DNA from: Camelus bactrianus
Lineage: Eukaryota > Chordata > Mammalia > Artiodactyla > Camelidae
Direction: 5' to 3'
Length of the DNA: 64,000 nucleotides
Assembly: GCF_048773025.1 (NCBI RefSeq)
Contig: NC_133554.1
Location: 54,474,769-54,538,768, forward strand
Every line of letters starts with the position of its first letter. Within the stretch, counting starts at the first letter, position 1. A model generated the notes under the pieces. The model was not told the DNA's origin. It did no database searches and saw only the letters and a list, made by a program, of their open reading frames with translations. Below, one piece after another: positions 26,491-37,000 of the stretch. The translations under genes and the position numbers were made by a program.

Positions 26491-29471
26491 TCAGCGGGGC
26501 TCCGAACACCCATCTCTGTAGGGCTTCTCTTCCATGTGGCTGGTCTGCTCCAGAAGCCACTGCCGCTCTGGCTCACTCATCGTCAATCTAAGTGTCACTT
26601 CCTGGAAGACACTGTTCACAGCCACCTACATGAGCCAGAGAGAGCAGGGCCGCTAAGTTACAGCCACAAATTCTAACAGCACGGAGCCCCACCGCCTGGA
26701 CCCAGGTCTCACCCTCTCACCGGCACCATCCTTACCTGCTCAAAGTGAAGCTTTTGGAACATCCGGATGCTCGGTTCATTTCCTTGCCCAATTTTAGCCT
26801 CAAACTTGGTCAGACCTAGCTTTGTCACTCCTCCCGGAAGAGATGAGAGACAAGGACAAGCCACAGGATGAAGAGCACCCTCGCCTCAGCACCCTCTGCC
26901 CCCTCATGTCCCAGTCTGCAGTGGAGACCACTGTCACCTGCCCCCCACCCTCAGGCCTGAAGGCTCCCTCCCAACCCACCTTTGCCTTCCCCAGGGGCCT
27001 GGCCACTTCTCCCCCACACCACCCACTCAGACTTCCTTACCATAGGACATCATCATGAGGACAGCCTCGGTGCCCAAGCCCCGGCCCCTGTAGCTGGGCT
27101 CTAGGAGGAATGACAATAATCACTGACACTGCATGCTGGGCTCATTTAATCCTCACAACCTCAAGTTCACAAAATGATTATCTGCAGATGAGTAGACAGA
27201 AGCACAGAGAAGTTAAATGACTCATCCAAGGTCTCACAGCTTAGAGACACCCAGTAACCTGACCCCTTCACCTCAGTGTGCTACCCCTTGGGGACAGTTG
27301 CACAGTCACTTAGAAGGAGGCTGAGGACCACAATGGACACAGAACCTGGAGGGGCTCCTAGCACAGCATGGGAAGATGCTCCAGGGAAGACCTTCACTTT
27401 TAGAGGGTCCCCAGGCCCCCTCCACCCCCAAGGATAGGGCAGACTGCAGTTTGAAGACCCTAAAACCAAAGGTTAAATTCACAACTAAGCGCGAGATCAG
27501 AATAAGGTGAACTAGCAGGCTAACGGGGTGCCAGGTGGCAGTCTGCCCAGCCAGGTGCTGGGCTCACCAAGGCCAGAGCCTCCCACTGAGCTCTCTGAGT
27601 GCCCAATGCAGCCTCGGCTGGCTTCAGGTTCAGCAGGTCTGAGGGCCGGGAGGGAGGGAGGGAGGGAGGGCAGGGCCAGGGGGAACCAACCTGCAATCAT
27701 GACCTCAATCTCCCCCAAGGAAGGGTCCCCAAGATCTGTGAGGAAGAGGTTCACATCTCCCACCATGCAGCTCTCTTCACTGGTGCCTGCCTCGGCCTGC
27801 CACTTCACTGCATCCAGCACGATGAAGGTACACTCTGAGGAGGGAGGTGATGGGTTATCACATCCACCCCGCAAAGAAGTGCAGTGAGGACAGTCTTCCT
27901 ACCCAAAGGAGAGAACTGCAGAGGACTCCCATCTGAGTCTGTCAGGCAAGGGGAGCCAGAACTTCCTTCGGCTGATTACAAAGCCCTAAATCTGCCTCAT
28001 GCAGGAAACAATGGCCTTCTCCAGACAACAACTGTACTCGCAGAGAGCGAGTGATGCAAAGTGCAATAGTCACACTGGGCTTGTGGCAAGAGATGTGAGA
28101 GGCAGGGCCTCAGTTTACAGCCAGAGCCCCAAATGCTCTCCTTTCTCTAGCTCCTTTCACGGCCGGTGCAGTGGGCGGGAAGATGACAGAAGCGTCAGCC
28201 ACAGGGACCGACTTGAGTGGGCATCAAAGTATGAGGGTTTTAGGCACCTCCCAAGCACCTCGTGAAGTGCTTTTTGCAAATGTCCTGTGGCCCCAGCAGG
28301 GCTACAGCTGGGACCAGGAAAGGGAGGGAACCTGGAGACGGCCTCTGGAATCCGCCCTCCCACAACACGGCCAGCCCAGCACCCCCACTCCCCACTTCTC
28401 ACTGTCCGCATCTTCCCGCCATCTGTGCTGCATCGCGTACTCCTGCTCCAGGGTCAGAGGCTCGGAGGCTGTCAGACACTGCAGCTCCTCTGATTTCATC
28501 CACTCGTGGTACCTGCAGGGACAGAGGGATGGCCGTCAGCATGCAGGACTGATTTAGAAGCACCAGTCTGACACCCGATATGAAGATATGGATGGCCAGG
28601 AGAACCCCACAGGGCTAACAGAGGGCTCACAGAAGCTCCAAGAAAGGGTTATAATTGCTCCTCAGGCAGAGAGCCATGGGCACAAGAACTAGAGGCAGGC
28701 TAGTCCTACAAGATAACAGCAGGAGTCAGTTTTATTTGTCTGGCTTCCTCTCCAGTCCTAGGGATCAGGGCGGGGGAGCAGTCCGAAGCTAAACATTCCT
28801 CAAATTCCTGAGGGGAAGTAGTGGCAAGCTGAATTCAGCAAAGGAGGCTGGACAGATCTCCACAAAGGCTGGGCACAAGGAACCCCCAAAAGGAAAACTA
28901 CAAGTAAAGAATACACACCCACGGCACTACCAACCCAGTCTACCCGACATTCACCACCGAGTCCCACCCTGTGACTCAGTCCTGGCCTTTCAAAACAGCA
29001 TACATCACAACAAGCCATCAGCTCAGTTTTACGACAAGCTAACGTTTAGAACTGAGCACGTTCACTAGCACCAGGGGAACGGTACTCATTTATAATTTGG
29101 CAAGAAGACAGTATCTTTTTTGCTTACACGTTTAGTTTACATAAAATAATCCCCCACTGAAAGACCAAAGAGGAAGCTGAGAGGGTGATAGGAAGAAACA
29201 GGGGGATGGGTGACTTCTTCCAGGGAAGTCACAGTTCTCTGCTTCAATTTACATTTTTTTCTGTATGTAATTACTTCTCACACCAACGTTTCTCCTCAGA
29301 GTAAAGAGCCTCCAAAATTTGTGCTAAGGAAGGCTGACACTCCTCGCTGCACCTTGGAGAGCTGGCTTGCACCCCGTGACAGGTGAACGGTTACCTAGGC
29401 ACATGCTCTGAGGTGTAGGGTACCAACACCACCTTCTTTCCCAGCAGCAAGATGTTCTGATTTAACCTCAT
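26491..29471 (-). CDS. NAT9: NAT9, GNAT-family N-acetyltransferase
   Basis: Minus-strand coding exons in order are 29471-29395, 28512-28403, 27834-27691, 27100-27041, 26830-26736 and 26625-26491. They total 621 nt, or 206 residues plus TGA (human 207). It starts MRLNQNILLLGKK, after CTGCTACC, a good initiation context. The acetyl-CoA loop of the R/QxxGxG type reads RGRGLG at residues 115-120, after the GEIEVMIA strand. The conserved IGQGNEPSIRMFQKLHF follows at about 144-160. Family knowledge: GNAT enzymes move acetyl from acetyl-CoA to amines; NAT9 relatives have been linked to tubulin acetylation and microtubule stability. It shares a promoter with TMEM104 and converges on SLC9A3R1. Exon 5 uses a weak GAG acceptor. 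Every junction is in frame and no defect is seen. Confidence 0.95.
27112..27262 (+). repeat. MIR SINE in NAT9 intron
   Basis: Sense-strand MIR: GGCTCATTTAATCCTCACAA, AAGCACAGAGAAGTTAAATG and CCAAGGTCTCACAGC. It begins about a dozen bases from NAT9 coding exon 4. Confidence 0.8.
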
Positions 29472-30152
29472 GGTAGCAGTCTGCAGGTGGGAGGGCAAAG
29501 ATATCAGCACACTGAGTTCTCCTCCCACTTAGGGTAGGAGCCCGGGCTTTCAATTTCCTCTCTTCTGGGGCTAAATTGTCAGAAGAGCTTCTGTCTCTCT
29601 TTCTTTTCAAACACTTCTGAGAATGCAGACTCTAAACCCCTGCAAGAAGAGGAATCTGGCTGGTTAAAGGTAATTAAACAATCCTGGACTCACATCTCAA
29701 GGAGCCAAGCATGGGCTGCCTTTTCTGCCTGTCCCTTCCGCCCCATCTCCCAGAACTTCGATGCCTCACACCCGGGCACCAGCTTCACCAAAACTCCCAT
29801 CATTTGCCCCAGTCCTGAGACTCCGCCCTCGGGTTAATTTTCAGCCTTGTCTTAAATCTATTTCCAACCCCTTTTCCCAGCACCCCACTGGGCTCCGGCC
29901 CTCCCTCTTTCCGCTCCCCAAGCCATCTGGGCCTCCCTGACCACTTTAGGGTGAGGTAGGCTTAAAGCCTCAATCCCTTCCCCTTTGCGAGAAGCTACAG
30001 CCTACTCTCCTAGAAACCCCGCAACCAGTGGGGTCGCGGGTCGGCCGAGTTCACACCCACTCCTAACCGACAGAACTGTCCTCAGCAAGTGGAACCCACC
30101 TCTTCCAGCCAGGCCAGCTTTCCCAGCTGACGGACGGCCTCCCGTCCCGCAT
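29468..30152 (-). other. Possible spliced uORF in the NAT9 leader
   Basis: If transcription starts upstream of 30152, the leader exon (to 30100, donor GTGGGT) contains an ATG at 30152-30150. Spliced to the acceptor before 29480, its frame runs 21 codons and stops at TGA 29470-29468. That stop overlaps the NAT9 ATG (29471-29469) by two bases. Whether this ATG is in the mRNA depends on the start site, which I cannot fix. Confidence 0.4.
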
Positions 30153-30400
30153 GCGCGTGGGGGCGCACCCCGCCCACTTCCGCCACGCAGACGGCAGCCG
30201 CCGGGGCCCAATCCGGTCCCGCCTCCGCGAGGCGCCCAATCAGTGCCGTGAGCCCCACCCAAGGCTCGCGCTGAAAAGGTGGGCTCCCGGCGCGGGCGCA
30301 TGCGCGCTGTGGGCGCTGGAGCGGGACAGCTGGCGCCGGCAGCAACCCAGGGACCTGAGGCGGCGGCCGCGGCGGCCCAGAGCAAGCTGCGCTGCAGGTG
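30100..30400. promoter_or_regulatory. Bidirectional CpG-island promoter, NAT9 / TMEM104
   Basis: GC-rich with many CpG and no TATA box. NRF1-type palindromes are at 30148-30157 (CGCATGCGCG) and 30296-30305 (GCGCATGCGC). An ETS-type ACTTCCG is at 30176-30182, and CCAAT boxes are at 30208-30212 and 30236-30240. The NAT9 leader exon ends leftwards at 30100 and the TMEM104 leader exon ends rightwards at 30397, so the two start sites lie within roughly 150 bp of each other. NRF1, ETS and CCAAT together are typical of housekeeping divergent promoters. Confidence 0.8.
30306..30397 (+). other. TMEM104: TMEM104 non-coding leader exon (5' end approximate)
   Basis: GC-rich leader ending CTGCAG at 30397 before donor GTGTTG. 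It joins the acceptor TTCTTAG at 31007; the next exon carries 63 nt of 5' UTR before the ATG at 31071. The left edge is a guess just past the NRF1 motif. Confidence 0.55.
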
Positions 30401-31070
30401 TTGGGCCGGGCGGGACGGTGGTATGGGCTTGGGTCGTGCCACACTCGGGGCTTCTCCAGGAGGAAGGAAGAAATGGGGGAGAGGTTCGGAGACGGGCTCT
30501 TGAGAAGAGGGGGAGGCTGAGAGTGGGGAGCACTAAGGTAGGTTGGGGGACGTGGAGTGGAGGCCCCGTTAAAAAGGAGAGGTTTGGGGGCAAAGAGCTG
30601 GGTTGGGGGCCCACCTGGGAAAGCCGCCAGCCCCTTGCCCTAGACGGTAGACGCAGTCACTTGGCTCCCTGCGTGGTAGTGAGCTCGCTGTTCCTGGCAT
30701 TAAATGGAGATAAGCAGGGTGTGTAAATGGGATGCTTGTGGTGGGCGAGATCTAATGGCCTCTGAGGCCCGTCAAATCACTTGGAGTGTGAGCGGCATAG
30801 AATACATTCATGCCCTGCACAGCAAGGAAAAAGAAGAAACCACCCAGGCGTTAGTCTTACAGAGAGACCATACCCTCTCGACTGTCTTGTGACTGATACT
30901 GAGACCATAAGTGTCTTTGATTAAAGGACAGGGAGGGAGTGGCTCTGCAGACATTCCCCTACCCCCATCTGAGTTCATCAGAAAGTTGAAGTCTTCTCTT
31001 TTCTTAGGGAACCGCCTCCCCGAAACAGAAGGAGCCTTGGCTGCCTACGGACCCTTCCTCACTTTTGGAA

Positions 31071-34000
31071 ATGGCGGGTGAAATCACAGAGACCGGGGAG
31101 CTCTATTCTCCCTACGTGAGTTTTGCTTCCAGAGACTGTTTTGCCCACATCAGTGCCCTTCGCTTCTAGAGAAGCACACTGCCTCATGTGGACTGTACTT
31201 GTGAGCCCAGCGGCTTTTATAGCCAGGGTCTGGGAACCTTATTCCGCAGCAGCCATGTTGAACATATTAGGAGAGTCAGGTTTGTTCACTCTTTACATGT
31301 TGATCACAGAGTGGTCAGGAAAAGAAAACTGACTTGCTAGCTCTTTATATTTATCTGAGGGCTGCTACCCCTTCCAACCTGCGCTCCCAGTTCAAATGGA
31401 CAGAGGCTGACAGATGCTGACCCTGGGTTTTGCTCCTCTCAGCAGTTTGAAACCACTTTGCTTCTTAGCTGAATTTTAAGTTGCACAACTTTTATAGTCT
31501 TGGATGGCGTAAGAGGCAGAGAAAGCTTGCAGAGACCTCCAGTTGCAGTTTGGTGGAGTCTGTAATTGGGACAATTAGAATGATTGATTTCTCACCGTCT
31601 TGGGTCTTTATTACACCCCCAAACCCCCACCGCTCACACACACACTCAGTTTATCTTCGTTTTGTAATATAAGGTGGGTCATGGTTACATCACGGAGGCC
31701 TCTGGATAAGTCGCTGGAGGACTGGAATAAGCAAGTGATTGATTCATGCTGCTACCAGGTATTCTGGGGAAAGGCAGCACTGCCTTAAGTAGCAAGACCC
31801 CTCTTTCTAGAAAGTTCCTAACCTTAAATGGCTGCCTTGCTTTGCACCTGCTTTTCTAGCCTGGGGAATCCCTGCTCTGTTTATGCCAGCTTCACAGAAC
31901 TCTGGAGCTGTGGTATGGTGGATAGGGAAGCACCTCTGAGAACAGCAGGCAAAAACCCTTCCTCACACCGGGGTCTTCCTGCCGGGTCTAGGTCTGAGTC
32001 TGGGTCTTCCTGCTTCGTGGGTAACACCAAGGGAGCTCCTTCCACTCAGTGATTAATCAGGAGCATCTTCCTTGAACCTTGCAATGAGTCACATGATGTC
32101 CTTCTCATTTGTGGAATTGTGTGACAGCCCACAGCCTCCTCTTGGTATCAGCATTGTCCACAACTGTCCGTAAGAGTCATTACGGTTCCTGCTTCATCTT
32201 ACAACATCTGTAAGCTTAGAGATGAGGAAATGAGTTATTTTTATAACTGAGTGTTGGGAAGGAAAATCTTTGACATGCCCACTTTTCTTGTGCCTCCAGC
32301 TGTTCAGTGATCATTTCACACGTCAGCCTGTGCCCACGGGAAGTGGGGCAGTGAGACCTAAAAGCCTCAGCACGTTCTGCTTTTTAAATTTCTTTTTTCC
32401 ATTTCCAATGTGTTTGGTTTGGTTCGAGGGCTGTGTTTGAGAGCCTCCTCTGTGCATTTGCCGTACAGCTGCTTGTATTCTCTTATCCTGCTAGTGAAGA
32501 GAGAGGTGGGGAGAGCTGAGGATGAGGTGACATTAACCAGGAGTTAGTGGTCAGGGTTTGAGCAGGGAACATACCTTCTGCCTGAGGTTTCCTCAACTCT
32601 GCCATCCTGGGAGAATGGTTCTTGATCCCTTGTGAGACCACGAGAAGGGTGTGGGGTGCACCATCCATGGAGCCCAGAGAGGCTGAGGAATGGACTTTAC
32701 TACCCATGCTGTTTTGAATTCCTCTGCTCAGCACAACATAGGCAGAACCTCCTCCGGTGCCTTGGGAGACCGTGATGCTGAGCGCTTAGTTCCTGAAGGT
32801 GCGTCAGCTGGTAACTTGGTCATTGTCAACACAAAGCCTCTCCCTACCTCTTTGTTGCCCTTTGTGAATTCTTTTCCCCTCGTGGGTGTCAGGGGTGTTT
32901 GCCTAGCCTGCGTTATTCTGCATAAAATATTTGTAATGGGCAGCCGAGCCTCTGCAGGGGACTCAGATAGCAAACCCTCCCGGGGAAAGTGCTGGACACA
33001 CGAGCATGGTTCAGGCCTGTGTGTCGCCCTTAAGTGATCTCAGATCTGGTATGTATGTTTCCCTATTCATGGGGCCATTGGAGAGATCATGCCATCAGAA
33101 CAGAGGAAGAAGGGGATGACCACCTACAAAAGGGTGGCTCCTTGGACCGCCTTCTGCTGGCCGGTCTGGCTGAAGATCGTTGCTGTTGTTCTCAAAAGAA
33201 AAGGCACTTGTTTCACAGCCTGAAACCCTAGTCATTGCTTCGGCATCTCTGCTGCCTTCTATTTCCTTTGATAGCTGTCCTTGAGGAAGCCATTGAAAGA
33301 TGCCCGTGACCCCAGCCTCATGCACACCTGTGGGTGAGGCCACTGACCCGGAGGTGAGGCCGCAGGAGCGCCACACTGCACTCCCTAGAACACAGGAGGG
33401 GTGGGTCAGCCATCCCAAGGGACAGGGAGTGTGTCTTCTCCAGCTCAGCCACAGAGGAAGAGTTGAGAAAGGAAGGAATTTCAGTTTGCACAGGCCTTCT
33501 TTATCAAGACCGCAGTAGGGCTCTGCTCCTTGGCTTTTGGTCACACTTCCCGGGAGGCTGTCCCACAGAACTGTCACCTAACCAGCAGAAGAGAGCCCCT
33601 CCTCCCCTTCCTCCTGCCCTACAACTACCTTCCATCTGGCCTGTGGCTCAGCTCAGGTTTGCCTCCTGTCTCATGCTCTGCTCTTTGTGATTGATCCTTA
33701 CCCATCACCTTCACTGAAGGTAAAGAGGGTTTAACTCTTGCCAGGAAGGTGGGGAAGTCATACATTATCCTACAGGGTTCCCCACAGCCCCAGAGTACTT
33801 GCTTCGGAACTAAAAAAAAAAAATTGCAGCAACCCAAGTCAAATGTGATTCCCCACTTCTGCTCCTAACTGCCAACAGCTTATCCCTAATTGACTTCTTT
33901 GTCAAGTTCTTAAAGGGTTTTTTTCACTGAGATTTATTTGAAGCTTCCGTTGAGAATATGTTTATTTCATTGTGCCTTTATCAGCAGTGGTTCTCAGCTG

Positions 34001-37000
34001 GTGGCAGTCTTGCCTCCCAGGGGACATTTGGCAATGTCTGGAGACCTTTTTGATTGTCACACCGCAGGAGCAAGGTTAGGGGTGGGGGGTACTGGAATCT
34101 AATGGGTAGAGGCCAAGGATGCAGCTAAATATCCTACAGAACAGGCCCCACAACGAAGAACGATCTGGCCTCAAAGGTCAGTAATGCTCAGGCTGAGAAA
34201 CCCTGCTTGACGACAGACCCTCGACTTTTACATCCCAAGACCTTCAGGTGTCCCTGAATTCACACGTGCCTCTCGTACTGCTTCATTCCCCCCAGGAGAC
34301 TTTTGGCCAAAAATCGTCACTTTCTTAGGCCTCTCTGCTTTCTCTTTCCTTTCATTCTGAGATCCATCACCAGGGCCATTTTCTATAGAGAAGTAAGAGT
34401 CTAACCTTCATAAGTGTTACAAAAGCAGTGGTGCAGAGAACGAAGCTACAGGGAGATCAGGCTGGGGTCATCGACTGGAGCCTGGTCTTGTAGTGCCCTG
34501 CTCACCACCCTTCAGAACGTCGAACTCCCTGTCCCCGTGCACCGGGCCGGCTTGCTGTGCTTCAGCCACGCTGGTTCAGGGCCCCTGGAACATCCTCCTC
34601 TCTCACCGTAGGCCTTCCTTCCTGGCAGTCTCTTCCCTGGCCCTTTGCCTGGGCGGCTCCTGCTCATTCGGCGTGAATGTCACCACGAGGCCTTCCTTGA
34701 GTACCTCTCTTGGAAGGGCTTCTCCTTTATTCTCTGTCATGGTACCCTGGTTCCTTCCTTCATGATACTTTGCCAATGCGTCATGGTGATCATTGTTTGT
34801 TTTCTTTCTTGTCTCTCTCCTCCTGCTTAAGGTCAAGGGCCTTGTCCATCTTGCTCGCTGTTACCGCCCCCTCCCCCCCAACTCTGAGCACAGGGCCAGG
34901 ACCATGGAAGGCTCTTGGTAGTTGTTGAATAAGTGAGCGAATGAGCAGAACTGGGGTGAGTTATTACCCATCCTCGCCCTCGGATACACTAGGCTCAGAG
35001 TGCCGGTGATTGGGATGGAACCCAACAAAAGTCAGAATTAGTCTGTAGACGTTCACATTTGTGAAAAGTCAGCACTGGGGACTTCGGAAGGCCAGCTGTC
35101 ACCCTCACATGTGTTCTCATAACACCACCCCCAGCCAGGACTCCCCGCAGGGGATCCACATCATGGTAGTGTGATCCAATCAAGAGCTCCAAGAAGATGC
35201 TCAAACCTGTTTTAATCCTTCTGGGATCTGTCTATGGGGTCAGAATGAGATTGTGATGTTTAAAACGGCCGTCAAGCTTATGGTAGAGAGAACCCAAGCC
35301 AGCTCCATTGAGGATTCCCGTCTTGAGGTCCCTGGGGCACCCCGAGAAATGCAGAGAAAAGTGAGACACAGGCCGAGGCCACAACAAGCCTCAGGTTTAA
35401 TAACGGGGGAGGAAAACCACATCAACGTCAAAATCCCAAACTAGCACATAAGAAGTGTTCTTGATCCAGGGCTTTGAGACTCAGGAGGGCTTCATGGTGG
35501 AGGCAGCACTTGAATGGGCCCAAAATGGTGGGTGGGAGTTGAGGGGCTGATCAGGAGGCTCCAGAGGGCTTGGTGCCCAGTGCCAAGTGTAAGTGGACTG
35601 GGCAGAGCCGTTTCCTCCCTGCGAGATGCCCTCCTGTTTGTCTAGCACTCAGATCAATCAGCACCTGCCCAGAAGCCTGTTCCTTCCTAATCACTGCCCA
35701 GCCCCTCCTGCCTGCCTGTCAAGGGCCCCAAAATGGTAGTTGATGTTCCCCATCTCTATTTTAAAGATCTGACTGAGCGTGGGAGAAAGGGTCCTAATTT
35801 GTGTGTCTGATTAAAGATGCAGCATACGGTTATCTTAGAAAAAAATTTAAATATAGATAAGCGCATGTTTCTAAGGCAGGGGAAGTGAAAATGAGAGATG
35901 GACAGGTGTTTCCAGAGATGTAGTGTTTTGGCTTTTGTTTTTAATGATGAGAAACAAGTGGTAAAACAAACTGTAAGTCAACCAACTTTATGGGGTACAG
36001 GGAGACCAGTTAGGAACCTACATCATCGTCCAGGCCAGAACTGATTGATCTGAATTGCAAATGGAATGGGAGCCAGAGGTGCCCACAAAAGAGTCTTCAG
36101 AAATAAAACCACTAGCACGGGGATACGGAGGGCAGGGAGGGAGGCTGCGGCCACGCTGGGATGTCCAGGTGGAGGTGACTAGCAGGGAGTTGGATTTGAG
36201 GTCTGCAGAAAGGCTGGTACTAAGAGAAATACAGTCCCCTTTTGTCCCGCTGGGATAGTTAAAGCCACAGGATTGAATGACGTTGCTGAGGAGAAGCTAT
36301 GTAGAGAGAAAAGGTGGGGGGCGCGAAGCTAATTAATTTCTGGGCTCGACTGTGGCTTCTTTTGGTTCCAGGTCGGACTGGTGTACATGTTTAACCTCAT
36401 CGTGGGCACCGGTGCACTCACCATGCCCAAGGCCTTTGCCACCGCCGGGTGGCTTGTCAGCCTGGTCCTGCTGGTGTTCCTGGGCTTCATGAGGTGAGAG
36501 CCTGTCAACACGGGGGCTGGGAGCTGGGGGGAGGGGGCAGAGCTAGGGGAGCCCACGTGGGAAGCCCGAGCATCTCTTCATCGGTCTGAGGAAGACATCT
36601 GTCGCAAGCCAGTCCTAACCAGGTGGCCCAGAGCGAGGAAAGGCGACACAGAGCTCTCAGTGTCTCGTGCGATGGAGCCATTGCCAAACCCCGATCAGTT
36701 AAAAGCTCGGGCCTCCGGTTAGGCTCCGAAGTGGCTCTCGTGGCGCTCACCTGTTTATTCCCTGGCTGGTTTACCTCCCCCTTTATGTCCTTAATGTTAC
36801 CATCAACGTGCGTTCACGGAGAAAGCTCCACCCAGCCACAGAAAGAATCTAGTGTTTAAGGTGATCGAGGAAATCAGTTAGGATTTTAGAGTTTGTGTAA
36901 GATAAGTGGCAGAGTCGGCCATAAACACCCAGGTGCACACATAATCAGGTGTTACTCTCCCCTGGCTTTGTGCCTTGTGGCAAATAGGCCACGCCCTCCC

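Larger units (their letters stand above)
31116..36371 (+). other. TMEM104: TMEM104 intron after first coding exon (5.3 kb)
   Basis: No exon recognised. It contains a hAT fossil at 33985-34205, an antisense L2 tail at 34.5-34.96 kb, a sense L2-like piece at 35.48-35.61 kb and a further LINE-like piece near 36.0-36.23 kb. The rest is unique sequence. Confidence 0.65.
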
